Shown piece after piece: positions 1 through 9,984 of a stretch of 64,000 bases of DNA. The stretch spans positions 186,001-250,000 of the forward strand of contig CDRNVI010000055.1 in the NCBI GenBank assembly GCA_977017575.1, read 5' to 3'. Origin of the DNA: Paramoeba atlantica. Lineage: Eukaryota; Discosea. The translations under genes were made by a program, and so were the position numbers. Numbering within the stretch: position 1 is the stretch's first letter; each line of letters starts with the position of its first letter. The notes under the pieces were generated by a model. The model did not search any database, was not told where the DNA came from, and saw only the letters and a program-made list of their open reading frames with translations.

Positions 1-2
1 GC

Positions 3-1259
3 CGCCACAACGCGAAAGACGAGGAAACCGCTTTTGCCAGTGTTCGGAGAAATGAAATTCTACGAAGAAGTCAAACTGGAGAGTCATCCTTGAAAATTAA
101 GATCAGAAAAGAGACACGACTGAAGAAAACTCCGAAAAAGGTAAAAGTGATACTCCGTAGCTCTGATCTAACGAAGGCGAACCTCGGACAAGCGGACATG
201 TCACATGACGAAGGATCGGAGAGCTCATCTGCATCAGGATCAGACATCTCGGAGGACGATCGGGTGCCCGAGGTCGCCGAAGAAACAATGAAAGCTCCGG
301 ACCAAATACTAAAGATAATCAAAGACTGGGGAAAAGGAACTACTTGCGAGCTACATTGGAAATTCCGCCACAGCAGTGAGATTTATCAGTCGATTGGAGA
401 AGTTGTTACGCGACATTCTAGAAAAGGTGCAATCAGGGTAAAGATTTCCTACACACCGCAGCATCAGCCAGGTCCATCAGGATTTCTATATCTACCTGCA
501 TCTCACAAGATTAACATCTTCCGATTACGGGTGGTAAAGCTCAACCGTATTGTGACACAAACGCCATTTTTGGATATCGAAGAAACACAAGATTGCGACA
601 CGGGCTGCGACTTAGAGCCTCTTCCCCCACTCGCCCACATCGACCCCACGTTCGCCGCTCACGTCATAGCAATCTTTAGATCAATCCTGCGAGGATATCC
701 CACGCTCAAGCTTATAACAGAGAAAACATCCGTCTGGCACAAGTTTCTAAACGCACCCCGCGACTCACTCACCACTGTGCGACAAGCGATCCAGCGGAAG
801 TATCATGTGCCAAACAAACTGCGCAACGAGGAGCCGGCGTTCTCCTCAGCTGACGAAAAACTTGAACGTGAAGTCGACCGCCGATCAATCCGCAGTGCGC
901 TTCGAACGGCTAGGGCTGGTAACCTAAGCAAAGCTACGCGTATCCTCGACAACGTATATTTTGACTCGAACCTTAGAGTTGAGGAGAAAGTAGCGAAGCT
1001 CAAGAGTCTACATCCCGATGGAGAGCGCCCACAAGCTCAGACGGGCGCAGACCCCCGAACAGGAATCATCGAAAAACACGAACTTCGGGCCGCGATAGAG
1101 AAACTGGCTCCGGGAGCTTCCCCGGGCCCTACGGGATTGAGTGAAGCCATGTTGCGCCTACTTGCGGATGACGAGGAATCCAGCACCGCGCTCTGCCATA
1201 TGTTACGTGATGTAGTGAACGGGGACATACATTTTTTTTGCATGGTTTTCTACTTCTGA
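3..1259 (+). CDS. LINE group A2 polyprotein, N-terminal part (runs off window start)
   Basis: The frame is open from base 3, so the true start lies outside the window. The acidic N-terminal region (SESSSASGSDISEDD) is followed by the group-A pre-RT block (LEPLPPLAHIDPTFAAHVIAIFRSI), a basic linker and the start of the RT fingers (GPTGLSEAMLRLLAD, LCHMLRDVVNG). Similarity to LINE F and LINE D stops near base 1228. The last ten residues come from unrelated sequence that adjoins YR retroelement 1. The copy is therefore 3'-truncated and lacks the RT catalytic motifs and the endonuclease. It belongs to subgroup A2, as GPTGLSE and the closely similar 60654-62732 copy show. The matching RT start (GEIASSVRDRL) occurs at about 10350 on the same strand, so these could be two parts of one copy, but that is inference. 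Confidence 0.8.
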   Translation, partial: RHNAKDEETAFASVRRNEILRRSQTGESSLKIKIRKETRLKKTPKKVKVILRSSDLTKANLGQADMSHDEGSESSSASGSDISEDDRVPEVAEETMKAPDQILKIIKDWGKGTTCELHWKFRHSSEIYQSIGEVVTRHSRKGAIRVKISYTPQHQPGPSGFLYLPASHKINIFRLRVVKLNRIVTQTPFLDIEETQDCDTGCDLEPLPPLAHIDPTFAAHVIAIFRSILRGYPTLKLITEKTSVWHKFLNAPRDSLTTVRQAIQRKYHVPNKLRNEEPAFSSADEKLEREVDRRSIRSALRTARAGNLSKATRILDNVYFDSNLRVEEKVAKLKSLHPDGERPQAQTGADPRTGIIEKHELRAAIEKLAPGASPGPTGLSEAMLRLLADDEESSTALCHMLRDVVNGDIHFFCMVFYF

Positions 1260-2469
1260 CTTGGATTTTCAGAACAAAAGAAAATTGTCTACCCAGGCCA
1301 ATCCAATGTCCCGGACAATGCGATTTGAAACTCGCTGTGCAATAGCCGGGGCCCATGACCATCCCATGGGCATGGAAGAAAATTGAATACTGCATGTTTC
1401 TCCTCTAGCGTGACCTAAAACCGCTCCAAAGTAGGATCGGATCTCGGGAGCGAGGGAAAATTGGTAAAAGTAACTCCGTGCGTCCGCGTGAGCCATCCAT
1501 TCCGAATCTAGCAGATTTTCAATCACGTTATGTATGGATGGTAGGTGCATTGCGGGGGGGCATTCGAAAACTCGGTTGAGTTTCCTACAATCGCAGATTA
1601 GACGAAGTGTGGAGTCTTTCTTCGGAACTGTAAAGGTACGATGTACTACTATCGGTCCTTCGGTCTTCTCTACAACCCCCATGCGTAATAAGTCTGGTAA
1701 ATGATGTCTCATAAATCGAGACACTGGTCGATTGCCTTTAGGTGCACGCAGCATGTGCGCGTGAAAGGCGTTGACGTTCTGTAGTAGATGTAAAAAGTCT
1801 AGGCTGCCATCGTCATTCATATTGTTAAGTATAGAATATGACAGTCTTGTGGTTGTGATAGGAGCTATTATTCCCTGATTTTTGTACGCTCGCACGCTCG
1901 GTGGTCGGGTGAGCTGCCCGCGAGACATAGACTGATTGTTTGTGTCTTCAATTTTCTTCGTTGCAATGTTAGCAATGTCCGTTGAATTATGCACGTAGAT
2001 AGGTTCGGGATTCGGTTCGCCTATAATGTTATCGCTGTCTAGCGTGATCTTACCGATGTGCAAGGGGAACCTACCTTGTAATTGACGTTTTAGTATGTAA
2101 ACAGCTGATTTAATTTTCTTGTCATGTCCTTTGGTGTTTTCTGGGTTCACAGTAATTTTGTCGCGTCCTGTAGCCCTAGGGACAAGGCCACTTCCAGTCG
2201 AGGGAGATATATCCACAATGTCTCCAGATCTTTGTGCTTGGCCAACAGCTGTATTACCGACAGTGGAACTCCCTCTCTGAGGAGTGATACTAGAGCCCCT
2301 CTTTTTACAGAATGTGCCGACAACTCTGCTTTCACCCGCTTCAGCACGGCATTGGCTCTCAGCGTCGATAAAGTCGTGAACTTGTTTTTTTTTTTTTGGT
2401 CCAAGGAATAAAGATCCGGTGCGGGAATAGTTCTGAGAATGAGTGGAACAGAAGACAAATACTATTCCA
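1232..2469 (-). mobile_element. YR (DIRS/VIPER-like) retroelement 1, RT-side part
   Basis: A long frame at 1269-2486 (-) contains retroelement RT blocks (RLICDCRKLN, HADARSYFYQFSL, MPMGWSWAP and WVDN). An overlapping frame at 2147-2458 (-) ends a tyrosine recombinase (HSVKRGA, LAKHKDLETLWIY). Recombinase and RT in overlapping frames are the hallmark of DIRS/VIPER/Ngaro-type YR retroelements; VIPER is the version known from trypanosomatids. The element is a broken fossil: it is cut by the LINE at 2470-6625 and ends beside a LINE fragment near 1230. The other side is at 6626-8760. Element 2 (39784-43813) is a distant relative. Confidence 0.75.
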
Positions 2470-2598
2470 TTTTTTTTTGTCATCATATTCTGTTTTCTTC
2501 CGTTTCGTATTGGCGCTACCCCCCTTGTCAGGGGGACAGTAACTAACTAAGCTTACGCGTCTTTGTAAGCTGGCTATTGAATAACTAAATATTAAATT

Positions 2599-3006
2599 TT
2601 AAACTTGCGACAACGCTTTGCCCATTTGAGCGTTCAGAATGACACCGTTTAATTCTTGTAGATGCATTCCAAAATCTCGCACTACGGTTTCACGATCACG
2701 TCCGTTTGCATCAGCTAATGCCTTCAGAAGGGCGACACTGCTTTTGTTCATGGCTCCTCCGGCAAGCACTGATAGGCATACAAATTTTTCCCGAGGAATT
2801 AGATCGGAGTTTATATAAGTGTCCAGCTTCCTTTTTTCTGCTTCCTGCATCAGTTGGGCTCCCCGTTTGTGGATGTTTGATTTCGATAGTTCATTTGTTA
2901 CCGTGAAATCATAAAATATTTCACCCGACACCCAAAAGATCACGAGGTCCGGGCCGCTTCGATGGAAGGATGTGGTTCCACATGTTTTCTAATGCTCCTG
3001 TTTTCG
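2599..3006 (-). pseudogene. LINE A1 endonuclease (REL) C-terminus, same reading frame as 3007-6597
   Basis: The frame of the 1196-residue ORF continues through two in-frame TAG codons (just after VSE and in EH-stop-KTCG, where relatives have Q). It then reads HRSGPDLVIFWVSGEIFYDF, the restriction-like endonuclease signature, and ends LNGVILNAQMGKALSQV with TAA. Both stops are single-base changes from codons found in relatives. TAG is a genuine stop at the ends of other copies (57899, 12146), so code reassignment is not supported. The LINE is broken only in this last domain. Confidence 0.75.
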
Positions 3007-6000
3007 CTATTCGCTCACCGCTTCGGTACATTTAAGGCATCGGTATGATGTGAATTGTCGCGGTTCACGCTCGCATGGGATCCCGGCTCGCAGACATAGA
3101 TCGTATATGTGCCGAACTAGTGCATTGTGCCTTGTCGTTGCATTTGCCCCCGTGCATTTTACACAGCCAAGTAAATGTGCCAGAGAGTGTTTAGACTCAA
3201 GGATCATCTTGCATCCAGGGCACAGAAAATTATTCGGCATTCTTCTGTGCGCGATTCCGAGTCGCGCCATTACCACCAGTGTGAATTGGGAGGATGGGAT
3301 GCATCTCGTTCCGCCTTGTAGCCAGTCGTGGTTCCCCTTCTCGCTGCACGCTTTTACCAACGGTGCTACCTCCTCATTTTTCTTAGTGAGTTCCTGATAT
3401 ACCTTCTGATTTAACATTGCATCTGTCACGGCACCATCATCACTTACTACTTCGCTTTCCCGCATCATCTCTTCGTCATGCGTTAACCGAGCTGAGTTGA
3501 TTTTACAGCGCTCTAGAGAAACGCGTTTCGAAGAATTGTAAGCAGCATTGCGAGTTTCGGCCGATGATGGTAGACCGAGTCCACCTTTCTTGACGGGCAG
3601 TCGACACCAGGAGATGTGTTTGTCGGACATTTTACCGAGCCATGTGCGCATTACCTCTTCAACCTCCTTATCGAATTGTTTACATAGCTTTTCGGAAGCA
3701 GCTGGCGTGTGTACCCGAGTGTGGTATCTGTGTCGGATGTTTACGCTTTTCGAGAGTAAGAGCAGCGATATGTTGTTCAACCCCATGAGCTTTAGACGTC
3801 GAAAAATTGCTTCATGCTTCTTAAGCTTTTGCGCTAAACACTCGCTGACCACCTCATCATCTCCTATGAAAGCTCCGAGCGTCTTTGTCGCTGCGTTTTC
3901 TGTTTTTACACCCTCTGTTTGAAGAGTTTCCGGGATCGGGATTTTGTTCTTTCCACTAAACCACACGCATTTATGTTTTGCCATTTTAACTCGTTTTTCA
4001 GCCAGGAGACCATGTAAGCGAAGAAATGCGTTGGCCAATGCTTGATGATCCTCGGACGCCATATTAATATCGTCTATGAAAGCAAAAATCTTTACTTGTG
4101 GGAATTCTGCCGCAAGCGTTTCCAAGATGGGCTGCATGAAGGCGCAAAAGTATAGGGTGGACAGCGGAGAGCCCTGCCGAACTCCAGCAGAGCTGTATAT
4201 CGTTTCATAGTGCTCGCCATTCTTTCCATAATATAAAAGCTCCGATGCCTCGGAGTATTCGGTGTGGAAGAATCTTCGAAACGGTCGCAATGTACACAGA
4301 CCGAAAACAACTTTCGCGATGTCACTGCGCATGGGTGAGTTGAAAGCGTTGGCGAGATCAATGGATAAAATCGCTTTCCCTTCTTGGTAATGACTTTGTA
4401 GGCGATGTACTACCTTTTCACATCCAGACTGTATGGAGACACCGAATTGTAAAGGAGCAAACAGTTTCTCGAGCGTGTGCTCATGTCGCGCTACCAGTAC
4501 GATTCCGGCTAACTTTAGGAACACTTCGCCGACGCATATTGGTCGAATGCCTTTGTCCACTTTTGGTATCGCTACTAGGCGGGAGCGTTTGAGGCGGTTG
4601 ATCACTTGCTTCGACAGGAAACCGTTTATGAGGTCAGCAAGCATATGGCACATTGAGACGCAACATATCTCGTCATCCATAAGGAGACGGATAATTGTGT
4701 CGGTAGTTCCCGTTGGACCCGGTGCCGATCCTTTCACAAGTCGCCGACCTGCTGCTCGGAGCTCTTCAGTTGCGATTATTGCTATTTCTGGGGAATCGTC
4801 CGGGAGATCAAATGTCTCGTGGTTTTGCGGATGGAGATCTTTGAGTTTTTCGCATATTTCGTCATCCGTGAGTTCATGTGGTCGCACTTCTTGATCCAGA
4901 ACTTTTGTTGCCTTGGTTACGCATCCTTCTAACGCTAGGCGGGTTGCTTTCTTAATCGTGTGCATTTCGGCTTTGCTCTTCTCATCCGTGTCCATATCAT
5001 TTTCGTCGTCCCGGAACGGACGCCTCCGCTTCTGTCGACGCGATGCTGTTCGTACGACCGTCAACGAATGTTTCATCGCCGATAGGACTCTGTTCCAGAT
5101 ATCGTTCCTAAGATCATACGAGCTGATTGCGTAGTCTCTTATGATGTCCCTGTATATGGCGATGACGCATGGTGCAAAGTCGGCGTGGATTGCTCGGAGT
5201 TTGGGCATGGGGGTTAGATCTAAATCTTCTTCCGTGTATTTTGTAACTGTTTGGCTGACGTTCGTTTTGCTGCGTTCACTGTGGTCCATCGGAATCTGTC
5301 TTTTAACCCATTGTATTTTGTAAACTCGAACATTCGTTTGCGGTGGAAGAAAACCCTTGAACGTGTTATTTACTTTGTGGCCTTGAACTCCTGAGTATTC
5401 CATCGACAACTTTGTTCGTCCACTCCTGTGATTTGCTGATGATACAGTTCCCCTTGATATACTAAGCGTGTCTTGGCAATCGAAACCCCAGGTCAGATCG
5501 CATATATCGCCCGCTTTTGCCTTGTTTATAGCATTGGATATTCCTTCGGCTGTCAATGGAAAATTGTATCGCGGATCTATTGTGCACGCTGATTGTAGGT
5601 CGTTATCTATTCCATTGGTTAAATTTTTGTATCCTTCGTGATCGATCGGTTCAGGTGGTGATAGAGGAGCTGGCAATGGTGGACCCTCATCATTGTTTCG
5701 TTGTTGCACTGGCGATTCGCAATCGTGGAAAAGGGGGTCTCGATTGTCATTGTTGGAATCGTCAGTCTGCTCTCGACTTGTTGCGCCCTCGTCATGTGGA
5801 CTGAGATTATGAGCCCTAGATTCTTGGACTTCGCGATTTAGTGGCGCGTGGGCCGTGGTATCGATGTTGCCTTGGTATCCTGTGCCTGTGTTTTCGATTG
5901 GTTCATGCTGTGGCGTTTGGTTTCGGTATGTCCCTACGAAGTCTTGCCATTTCTTTTTGATTTTAATCAACCGAGATTCTGGCGCTTGTTCATGTCCGCC

Positions 6001-6597
6001 TGCAATTGTCGAGGATTCCGGATGGCTTTGATCTGACGGTTCTCGCTGATCTCGCGCTGGCCCTGGGGAAGGAATGAGCGGTAGACGGGGTGGTGATGGC
6101 GATTTCAGCGCTTCGGAATCGGCCGAGGACATCTGCAGAGCTCTCGTTCGCGCTTTACGCGAGAATGCGTGCATGCTGGGACGTGGGGCGGGTGGAGACG
6201 AGGACAGCACACCCGACGGAGGCGAAGGCGGTCCACATCGTGGAGGTGAAGGGTGCGAAGGAGATTGCACGTGGGGAGCAAATGGCAACTGTTGCGGAGG
6301 TCGTGGTGGCGATGGCAGGGGCGATGGTGGTGGCGGCGATGGGGGCGGCGGTGAGGGCGGCGATGGGGGCGGCGGTGAGGGCGGCGATGGGGGCGGCGGT
6401 GAGGGCGGCGATGGGGGCGGCGGTGAGGGCGGCGATGGGGGCGGCGGTGAGGGCGGCGATGGGGGCGGCGGTGAGGGCGGCGATGGGGGCGGCGATGGCG
6501 GGTCCTTTGGGAGCTTCTTGCGGCGCGTGGGGGGAAGCGATTGAACAACGGGAGCTACCCCCGTATTCTTCGCCATGGCACGCGTGAGCATACCCAT
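3007..6597 (-). CDS. LINE A1 polyprotein: proline-rich domain, reverse transcriptase, zinc motif
   Basis: This 1196-residue frame starts MGMLTRAMAKNTGVAP, the same start as the copy at 49902. Order of parts: basic TRAxAK start; a PPSPPPPS array (about residues 33-95); an SMHAFSRKARTRA basic block; an acidic linker; the pre-RT block (DLTPMPKLRAIHADFAP); and the RT. In the RT, motif A is SIDLANAFNSP near residue 741, motif B GVRQGSPLSTLYF, and motif C FIDDINMAS near 841. A thumb region and the CPGC-x(n)-H-x4-C-x2-C zinc motif near 1124 follow. It would be the RT of target-primed reverse transcription. The frame stops just before the endonuclease, and the remainder is the next entry. Expression of an active protein from this copy is therefore unlikely. 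Confidence 0.85.
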   Translation of the reverse strand: MGMLTRAMAKNTGVAPVVQSLPPTRRKKLPKDPPSPPPSPPSPPPPSPPSPPPPSPPSPPPPSPPSPPPPSPPSPPPPSPPSPPPPSPPPPSPLPSPPRPPQQLPFAPHVQSPSHPSPPRCGPPSPPSGVLSSSPPAPRPSMHAFSRKARTRALQMSSADSEALKSPSPPRLPLIPSPGPARDQREPSDQSHPESSTIAGGHEQAPESRLIKIKKKWQDFVGTYRNQTPQHEPIENTGTGYQGNIDTTAHAPLNREVQESRAHNLSPHDEGATSREQTDDSNNDNRDPLFHDCESPVQQRNNDEGPPLPAPLSPPEPIDHEGYKNLTNGIDNDLQSACTIDPRYNFPLTAEGISNAINKAKAGDICDLTWGFDCQDTLSISRGTVSSANHRSGRTKLSMEYSGVQGHKVNNTFKGFLPPQTNVRVYKIQWVKRQIPMDHSERSKTNVSQTVTKYTEEDLDLTPMPKLRAIHADFAPCVIAIYRDIIRDYAISSYDLRNDIWNRVLSAMKHSLTVVRTASRRQKRRRPFRDDENDMDTDEKSKAEMHTIKKATRLALEGCVTKATKVLDQEVRPHELTDDEICEKLKDLHPQNHETFDLPDDSPEIAIIATEELRAAGRRLVKGSAPGPTGTTDTIIRLLMDDEICCVSMCHMLADLINGFLSKQVINRLKRSRLVAIPKVDKGIRPICVGEVFLKLAGIVLVARHEHTLEKLFAPLQFGVSIQSGCEKVVHRLQSHYQEGKAILSIDLANAFNSPMRSDIAKVVFGLCTLRPFRRFFHTEYSEASELLYYGKNGEHYETIYSSAGVRQGSPLSTLYFCAFMQPILETLAAEFPQVKIFAFIDDINMASEDHQALANAFLRLHGLLAEKRVKMAKHKCVWFSGKNKIPIPETLQTEGVKTENAATKTLGAFIGDDEVVSECLAQKLKKHEAIFRRLKLMGLNNISLLLLSKSVNIRHRYHTRVHTPAASEKLCKQFDKEVEEVMRTWLGKMSDKHISWCRLPVKKGGLGLPSSAETRNAAYNSSKRVSLERCKINSARLTHDEEMMRESEVVSDDGAVTDAMLNQKVYQELTKKNEEVAPLVKACSEKGNHDWLQGGTRCIPSSQFTLVVMARLGIAHRRMPNNFLCPGCKMILESKHSLAHLLGCVKCTGANATTRHNALVRHIYDLCLRAGIPCEREPRQFTSYRCLKCTEAVSE
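6324..6494. repeat. 24-bp GC-rich minisatellite inside LINE A1 ORF
   Basis: Tandem copies of a 24-bp unit (GGCGGTGAGGGCGGCGATGGGGGC on +, split here as GGCGGTGAGGGC and GGCGATGGGGGC), about six in a row. On the minus strand it encodes PSPPSPPP per unit. Related proline-rich arrays occur at the same protein position in the copies at 33837, 35183 and 49902. The unit differs between copies, so the arrays appear to expand independently. Confidence 0.85.
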
Positions 6598-6625
6598 TTA
6601 ATAAAATTTAATAAAAATCAACAAC

Positions 6626-8760
6626 TCAACACTGAACTTGTCTTCTGGCTTCAGCTTGTCCAATTGGTCCATGAAGATTTTCCACTCCGTCAAGTTGCAA
6701 GTCATTGGAATAGCAGTCCCTACTCTGAAGGGATCCCCTTTGTGAGTCGGAAACGTTACTCCCAGTATTCTCCGCTCGAGATCTACCACTTGTAAATCTA
6801 ATTTCCTCAGATGTTTGACATCGTCTATTCTGCTGCATGTCTTCCACGCCAAGGTCAGGCCCGCGGCTTCGTCCGGAAGCAGCCATTCGCACGCCTCCAA
6901 TACTTGTTCGCGTGTAGCCGGGGGCGCCTGATGCTCCGGTATTTGAGCCCCTTGACGCTGAAGGGATCGCATATAGGCTGTTACTGTCGACTTTTGCAAT
7001 TGACCCCCAGATCGGAATATGATTTGTATCAGACTCTTTGCATACGTATGTGCGGTTTGGATGCTGATGGTACCCCGTTGAGTTTGCGGATTGGTTAGTC
7101 TCATTTTCGACTCCAAGAAGCATATTATGCACCAATCTTCGCTTGGAACGTCGTTTCCGGGATTTTCCTTCCAAACTGTATACTGTTTGTACACGCTGGA
7201 AAGGTGATTCCAGCGCGAGTTGGATTTCTCTTCTAATAGACGATCCTGGCCTAGAACGATCATTTGTTGAACGTCGACTGTCGGAATCGCGGCTCTTGTT
7301 TCTCTGTTGCCTTCCACGCGGTCGAGCAAGAGGTCTTCGATCTCCAGTAAGTTCTTTGCTCTTGATCTTGTTACTATCCCTGTAACAGCCCTGTTGCTCG
7401 TGGAAGGTTGCTTGTACTGAGTACTTCGGACATGACTGGTAGTGCCGGCGCCGGTTGTGGTTTCCGTTTGATTTCCGTATGTTTCGTTTCCCTCTTCTTG
7501 AAATTGATTTTTTATGCCCCTTAATAAATATATTTCCAGAATATTCTTCACTGTAAAGATTATTGCCCCTAATGTTGATAGTTCTATTATATTGCCCCTT
7601 ATATAATCTATTGTTTCTTGGACTAAATTTCTGTTGAATTCTTCGAGTCAGAATTTTTTCCCTTGCGGTTTTGTCATCGGGCCCGCGTTTCGCCCTGTTC
7701 GGTCGTTTTTTGTATCCATGGCTTTGATCATTGCAGGTAGAATTTTTCCCCGCAGTCCCCCGGTCGTTTTTGCTTCTTCAAGAGCCTGTGCGAAGACGCG
7801 GCAGTCCCCATGTTGAACGCGAACTTTGTAAGCAACCAACGCCGCCAATATGTTGTCCCCGACCGCCATGTTCCCGTCTGATTTCCATACAAGTCCCATT
7901 TTCATTGAGTTTCGAAATCCACGCCGCGGGGCATAATAAATAACATGTATCGAATAGTAAACAAAGAAACAACTAAAATGTATCTGATTGCTCACAAGCC
8001 CTATTTCCCAATCTCAAAACATAACATCAACATTAAACTGTAAATAATATGTTCTCACGACAATTTTAGGTCTGCAAACATATATGTCACTGTCACTCTG
8101 TTAACGGGGTTCCCCCCACCGGAACCCTCGACCAACCTGCCTCACAAAAACTTTTGAAACGTAAGTAGAAAAAAATAGCCTACCAAGAATATAAAGAATG
8201 AATAATGAAATTACAACACTATTTGAAACAAATCATAATTTGAAGAAATTATGTGCCCCGAAGGGCCAAGCAGGCATAAACAACTCCCTGCCCCGCGGCT
8301 AAATTTCCAAACGTGGACTATTAGCGCCCAAGCCAAAAATGCTAGCAACAAATCGTTCTTCCGATGCTCGTCTTGGTGATAGCGTGGGGCATTGCGTTCG
8401 GCAGCTCCAATACCAAAGTAGCGACGCAAATGAGCGTCCAATTCAACAAAACTACGATCTCGCGTCTCCGAGGGTGCCTCGATGAACATAGCGTACGTAG
8501 ATAATTCAAGCGGTTCGAACGTTCCAGTCTCTCGGCCTTCAACACGCTCCATCGCAGCGGAGTAAGGGTCAGTGGCGAGTTTCTCCACCCCATGTAATCG
8601 AGCATTCGTCGGAGGAAACGTAAGCTCGCCAAATTTCGCATAGTCCACCAACGTAGTTGTTTTCTCTTCGCCAATCTTCTTCACCACTCCCTTCCACATT
8701 TCTCCACGTGGCACTTTGTCTGAGGACCATAAAACCGCGATGATTGCTTTGAAAATACGG
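6626..8760 (-). mobile_element. YR retroelement 1, 5' side (recombinase N-part and gag-like frames)
   Basis: This is a fossil element part on the minus strand. The frame at 6598-7551 carries a TRSRAK motif and a tyrosine-recombinase N-terminal and core region (LLPDEAAGLTLAWKTCSRIDDV). Two upstream frames, 7648-7995 and 8211-8714, have no family I recognise; by position they would be the gag-like part. A hairpin with GCCCCGAAGGGC at about 8258 resembles the hairpins in YR terminal repeats elsewhere in the window. The LINE at 2470-6625 separates this part from the RT side. The left boundary is the palindrome element at 8937. The element is broken. Confidence 0.6.
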
Positions 8761-8944
8761 CTAGGATTACAATGAGTTACACATAATTATCCATCGTTTA
8801 CTTCCATACATGTATGAATACGGTGCATTAAAACGATTTCACATTTTTACATGTATTACTCAAAGAGTTCCTGCAATACTAAATATTATAAATAAATGTT
8901 ATAAATAAAATAATACGGGCATTTTCTAAAATTTTCGGGGAGGG

Positions 8945-9085
8945 GGGGCACTCGATGAATATTCATCGAACGGACAGTGCGTTCGATGAATATTCATCGA
9001 ACAGGACATCCTGTTCGATGAATGGATTGAAGTACGACCCGTTCGATGAATCATTCATCGAACAGGATGTCCTGTTCGATGAATG
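8945..9085. repeat. Palindrome array, left arm of copy 1
   Basis: A run of near-perfect palindromes on the half-site TTCGATGAAT: TCGATGAATATTCATCGA, GTTCGATGAATATTCATCGAAC, and GTTCGATGAATCATTCATCGAAC. GGACATCCTG or GACAGTGC spacers separate them. Each could extrude as a short hairpin. They may be subterminal transposase-binding sites or a fold-back arm. Confidence 0.85.
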
Positions 9086-9256
9086 AAAACGCAATTTTTT
9101 TTTGTAAAAAAAAGCTCGTTTCGGTCTGCATCATGCTCCTGACTGCTACCTTGATCCGTAAGACAAAAACAAATCCGAAACGTTATCAAAAAGCGGAAGG
9201 ATTCTTAAAACTATTGCCTCATAAGTTTACAAAGATAAAATCATAACTTACAAATA

Positions 9257-9736
9257 CACAAACCTGCGGAAGTGGCAGACACAGGTCCTCAGTGCGCGAC
9301 CCAAAAAATATTGGGTTGGGGGTACGTTCGTTGTACTCAACGAACTGCCGGATTTTCGTTGAGTACTCAACGAACGGAAATTTACGGTGCAAGTCAAGGA
9401 CTTTTGCATATGTCAAGGACTTTTGTGGAACACCCAAGAATTTTTTTTGATTTTCATTTTCCGTGCGTTCAGTATCCTACACTTCACTATATACGTTGAC
9501 AACGCCTGCGTAGCGAAAACTACGAAATTCAGTGAGCTTCGCAAATTGCTTCCCACTAACGACGCACAGGGGAATCCTACGCGGGGTACGGCTCAGGCCC
9601 GCTCACGCGGGCCCTCGCCGTTTCGCGGCCGCGCGCACCCCCGCTCACGCGGGGGCCCCCGCGCGGCCAAAATGGGTACTAAAATTTGTTATCAAGGTAG
9701 CTGGGCTTCGCAAATTGCTTCCCACGAATCTAGAGA
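9257..9736 (+). repeat. R1 interior repeat unit, copy 1
   Basis: About 480 bp shared with 50880-51340, 51785-52200 and, inverted, 56050-56515. It starts near CCTGCGGAAG and contains the palindrome TTCGTTGAGTACTCAACGAA and an AT-rich block (GGACTTTTGTGGAACA). A GC-rich core of nested hairpins follows (GGCCCGCTCACGCGGGCC and CCCCCGCTCACGCGGGGG), then a GGGTACTAAAATTTGTTATC tail. Short frames in it are not conserved as protein with a family I know. It is the interior module of the palindrome elements. Confidence 0.8.
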
Positions 9737-9759
9737 GAAGCACACGTACAATAATCTTT

Positions 9760-9791
9760 AACGATAAAGATACAGTTTCTGTACCTTGTTG
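9760..9791 (+). other. Genomic spliced-leader exon copy (SL-1)
   Basis: Thirty-two bases starting AACGATAAAG, with core ACAGTTTCTGTAC and ending ACCTTGTTG, identical to the copies at 14280 and 35121. The next bases are ATTATTTAC and not a GT splice donor, so this is not an SL RNA gene. A short pyrimidine-rich leader and the LINE ATG at 9815 follow. The five bases before it (TCTTT) are shared with two other copies and may belong to the SL. Confidence 0.8.
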
Positions 9792-9814
9792 ATTATTTAC
9801 TTTTTTTACCTTTC

Positions 9815-9975
9815 ATGGGAGTGTTCACACGCTCCAAAGCAAAAGAATCAGGAGTAGCTCCTGAGATTTTGCCGCTCCCTCGTGCCCGATGGAAAAAGAA
9901 GGCCGTGATGCCAACTCATCCGCCCGCCGTGCTAATATCCACCACCTCCGCATGGAGCGCGCGGGTCGCCAAAAA
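9815..9975 (+). pseudogene. LINE group A N-terminal fragment (MGVFTRSKAKESGVAP)
   Basis: The start MGVFTRSKAKESGVAPEILPLP matches the N-termini of the A LINEs at 33837 and 35183. Similarity ends after about 50 residues, near 9975, where tandem GC-rich sequence begins. SL exon, leader and ATG form the intact 5' end of a LINE, now lying inside a palindrome element. It either inserted there and was cut down, or was captured as cargo. Confidence 0.75.
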
Positions 9976-9984
9976 ATATAATTA

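Larger units (their letters stand above)
2470..6625 (-). mobile_element. LINE group A1 copy inserted in YR retroelement 1
   Basis: This is a near full-length A1 LINE on the minus strand. It has an AT-rich leader (ATTTTTATTAAATTTTATTAA) before the ATG at 6597, one long ORF, a 3' UTR with a C-rich hairpin (CCCCCTGACAAGGGGGG in element sense) and an oligo-A end at about 2470-2478. YR-element coding sequence lies on both sides, so this LINE is the younger insertion. The leader begins right after GTTGTTG, which resembles the last bases of the SL exon, so a 5'-trimmed SL is possible but not provable. I found no convincing target-site duplication. Confidence 0.8.

Noticed and set aside
2599-3006. 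TAG read as a sense codon, from two in-frame TAGs in a conserved LINE domain
   Set aside because: TAG ends other copies at the expected C-terminus (near 57899 and 12144), and intact ORFs here have no internal TAG. The two TAGs are ordinary mutations.
3050-5804. Plus-strand frames opposite the LINE A1 ORF (such as 3548-3922 and 4433-4894)
   Set aside because: Antisense shadows without conserved motifs; similar frames appear opposite other LINE copies.
6074-6587. Long plus-strand glycine- or alanine-rich frames over the GC minisatellite
   Set aside because: They are shadows of the minus-strand proline-rich LINE domain; a 24-bp unit keeps several frames open.
2470-6625. Target-site duplication for the LINE A1 in YR element 1
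   Set aside because: TTGTCTTCTG occurs near both ends but in opposite orientations, so it is not a direct duplication.
9760-9791. An SL RNA gene, or LINE insertion inside an SL RNA gene as in SLACS/CZAR/CRE
   Set aside because: No GT donor or intron follows any SL copy, the leaders differ, and LINE F has a 7-bp duplication of LINE coding DNA next to the SL.
9532-9792. Arginine- and proline-rich frames in the R1 repeat (RPAHAGPRRFAAARTPAHAG)
   Set aside because: They follow the GC hairpin core, lack family similarity and recur only as part of the repeat. Treated as non-coding.
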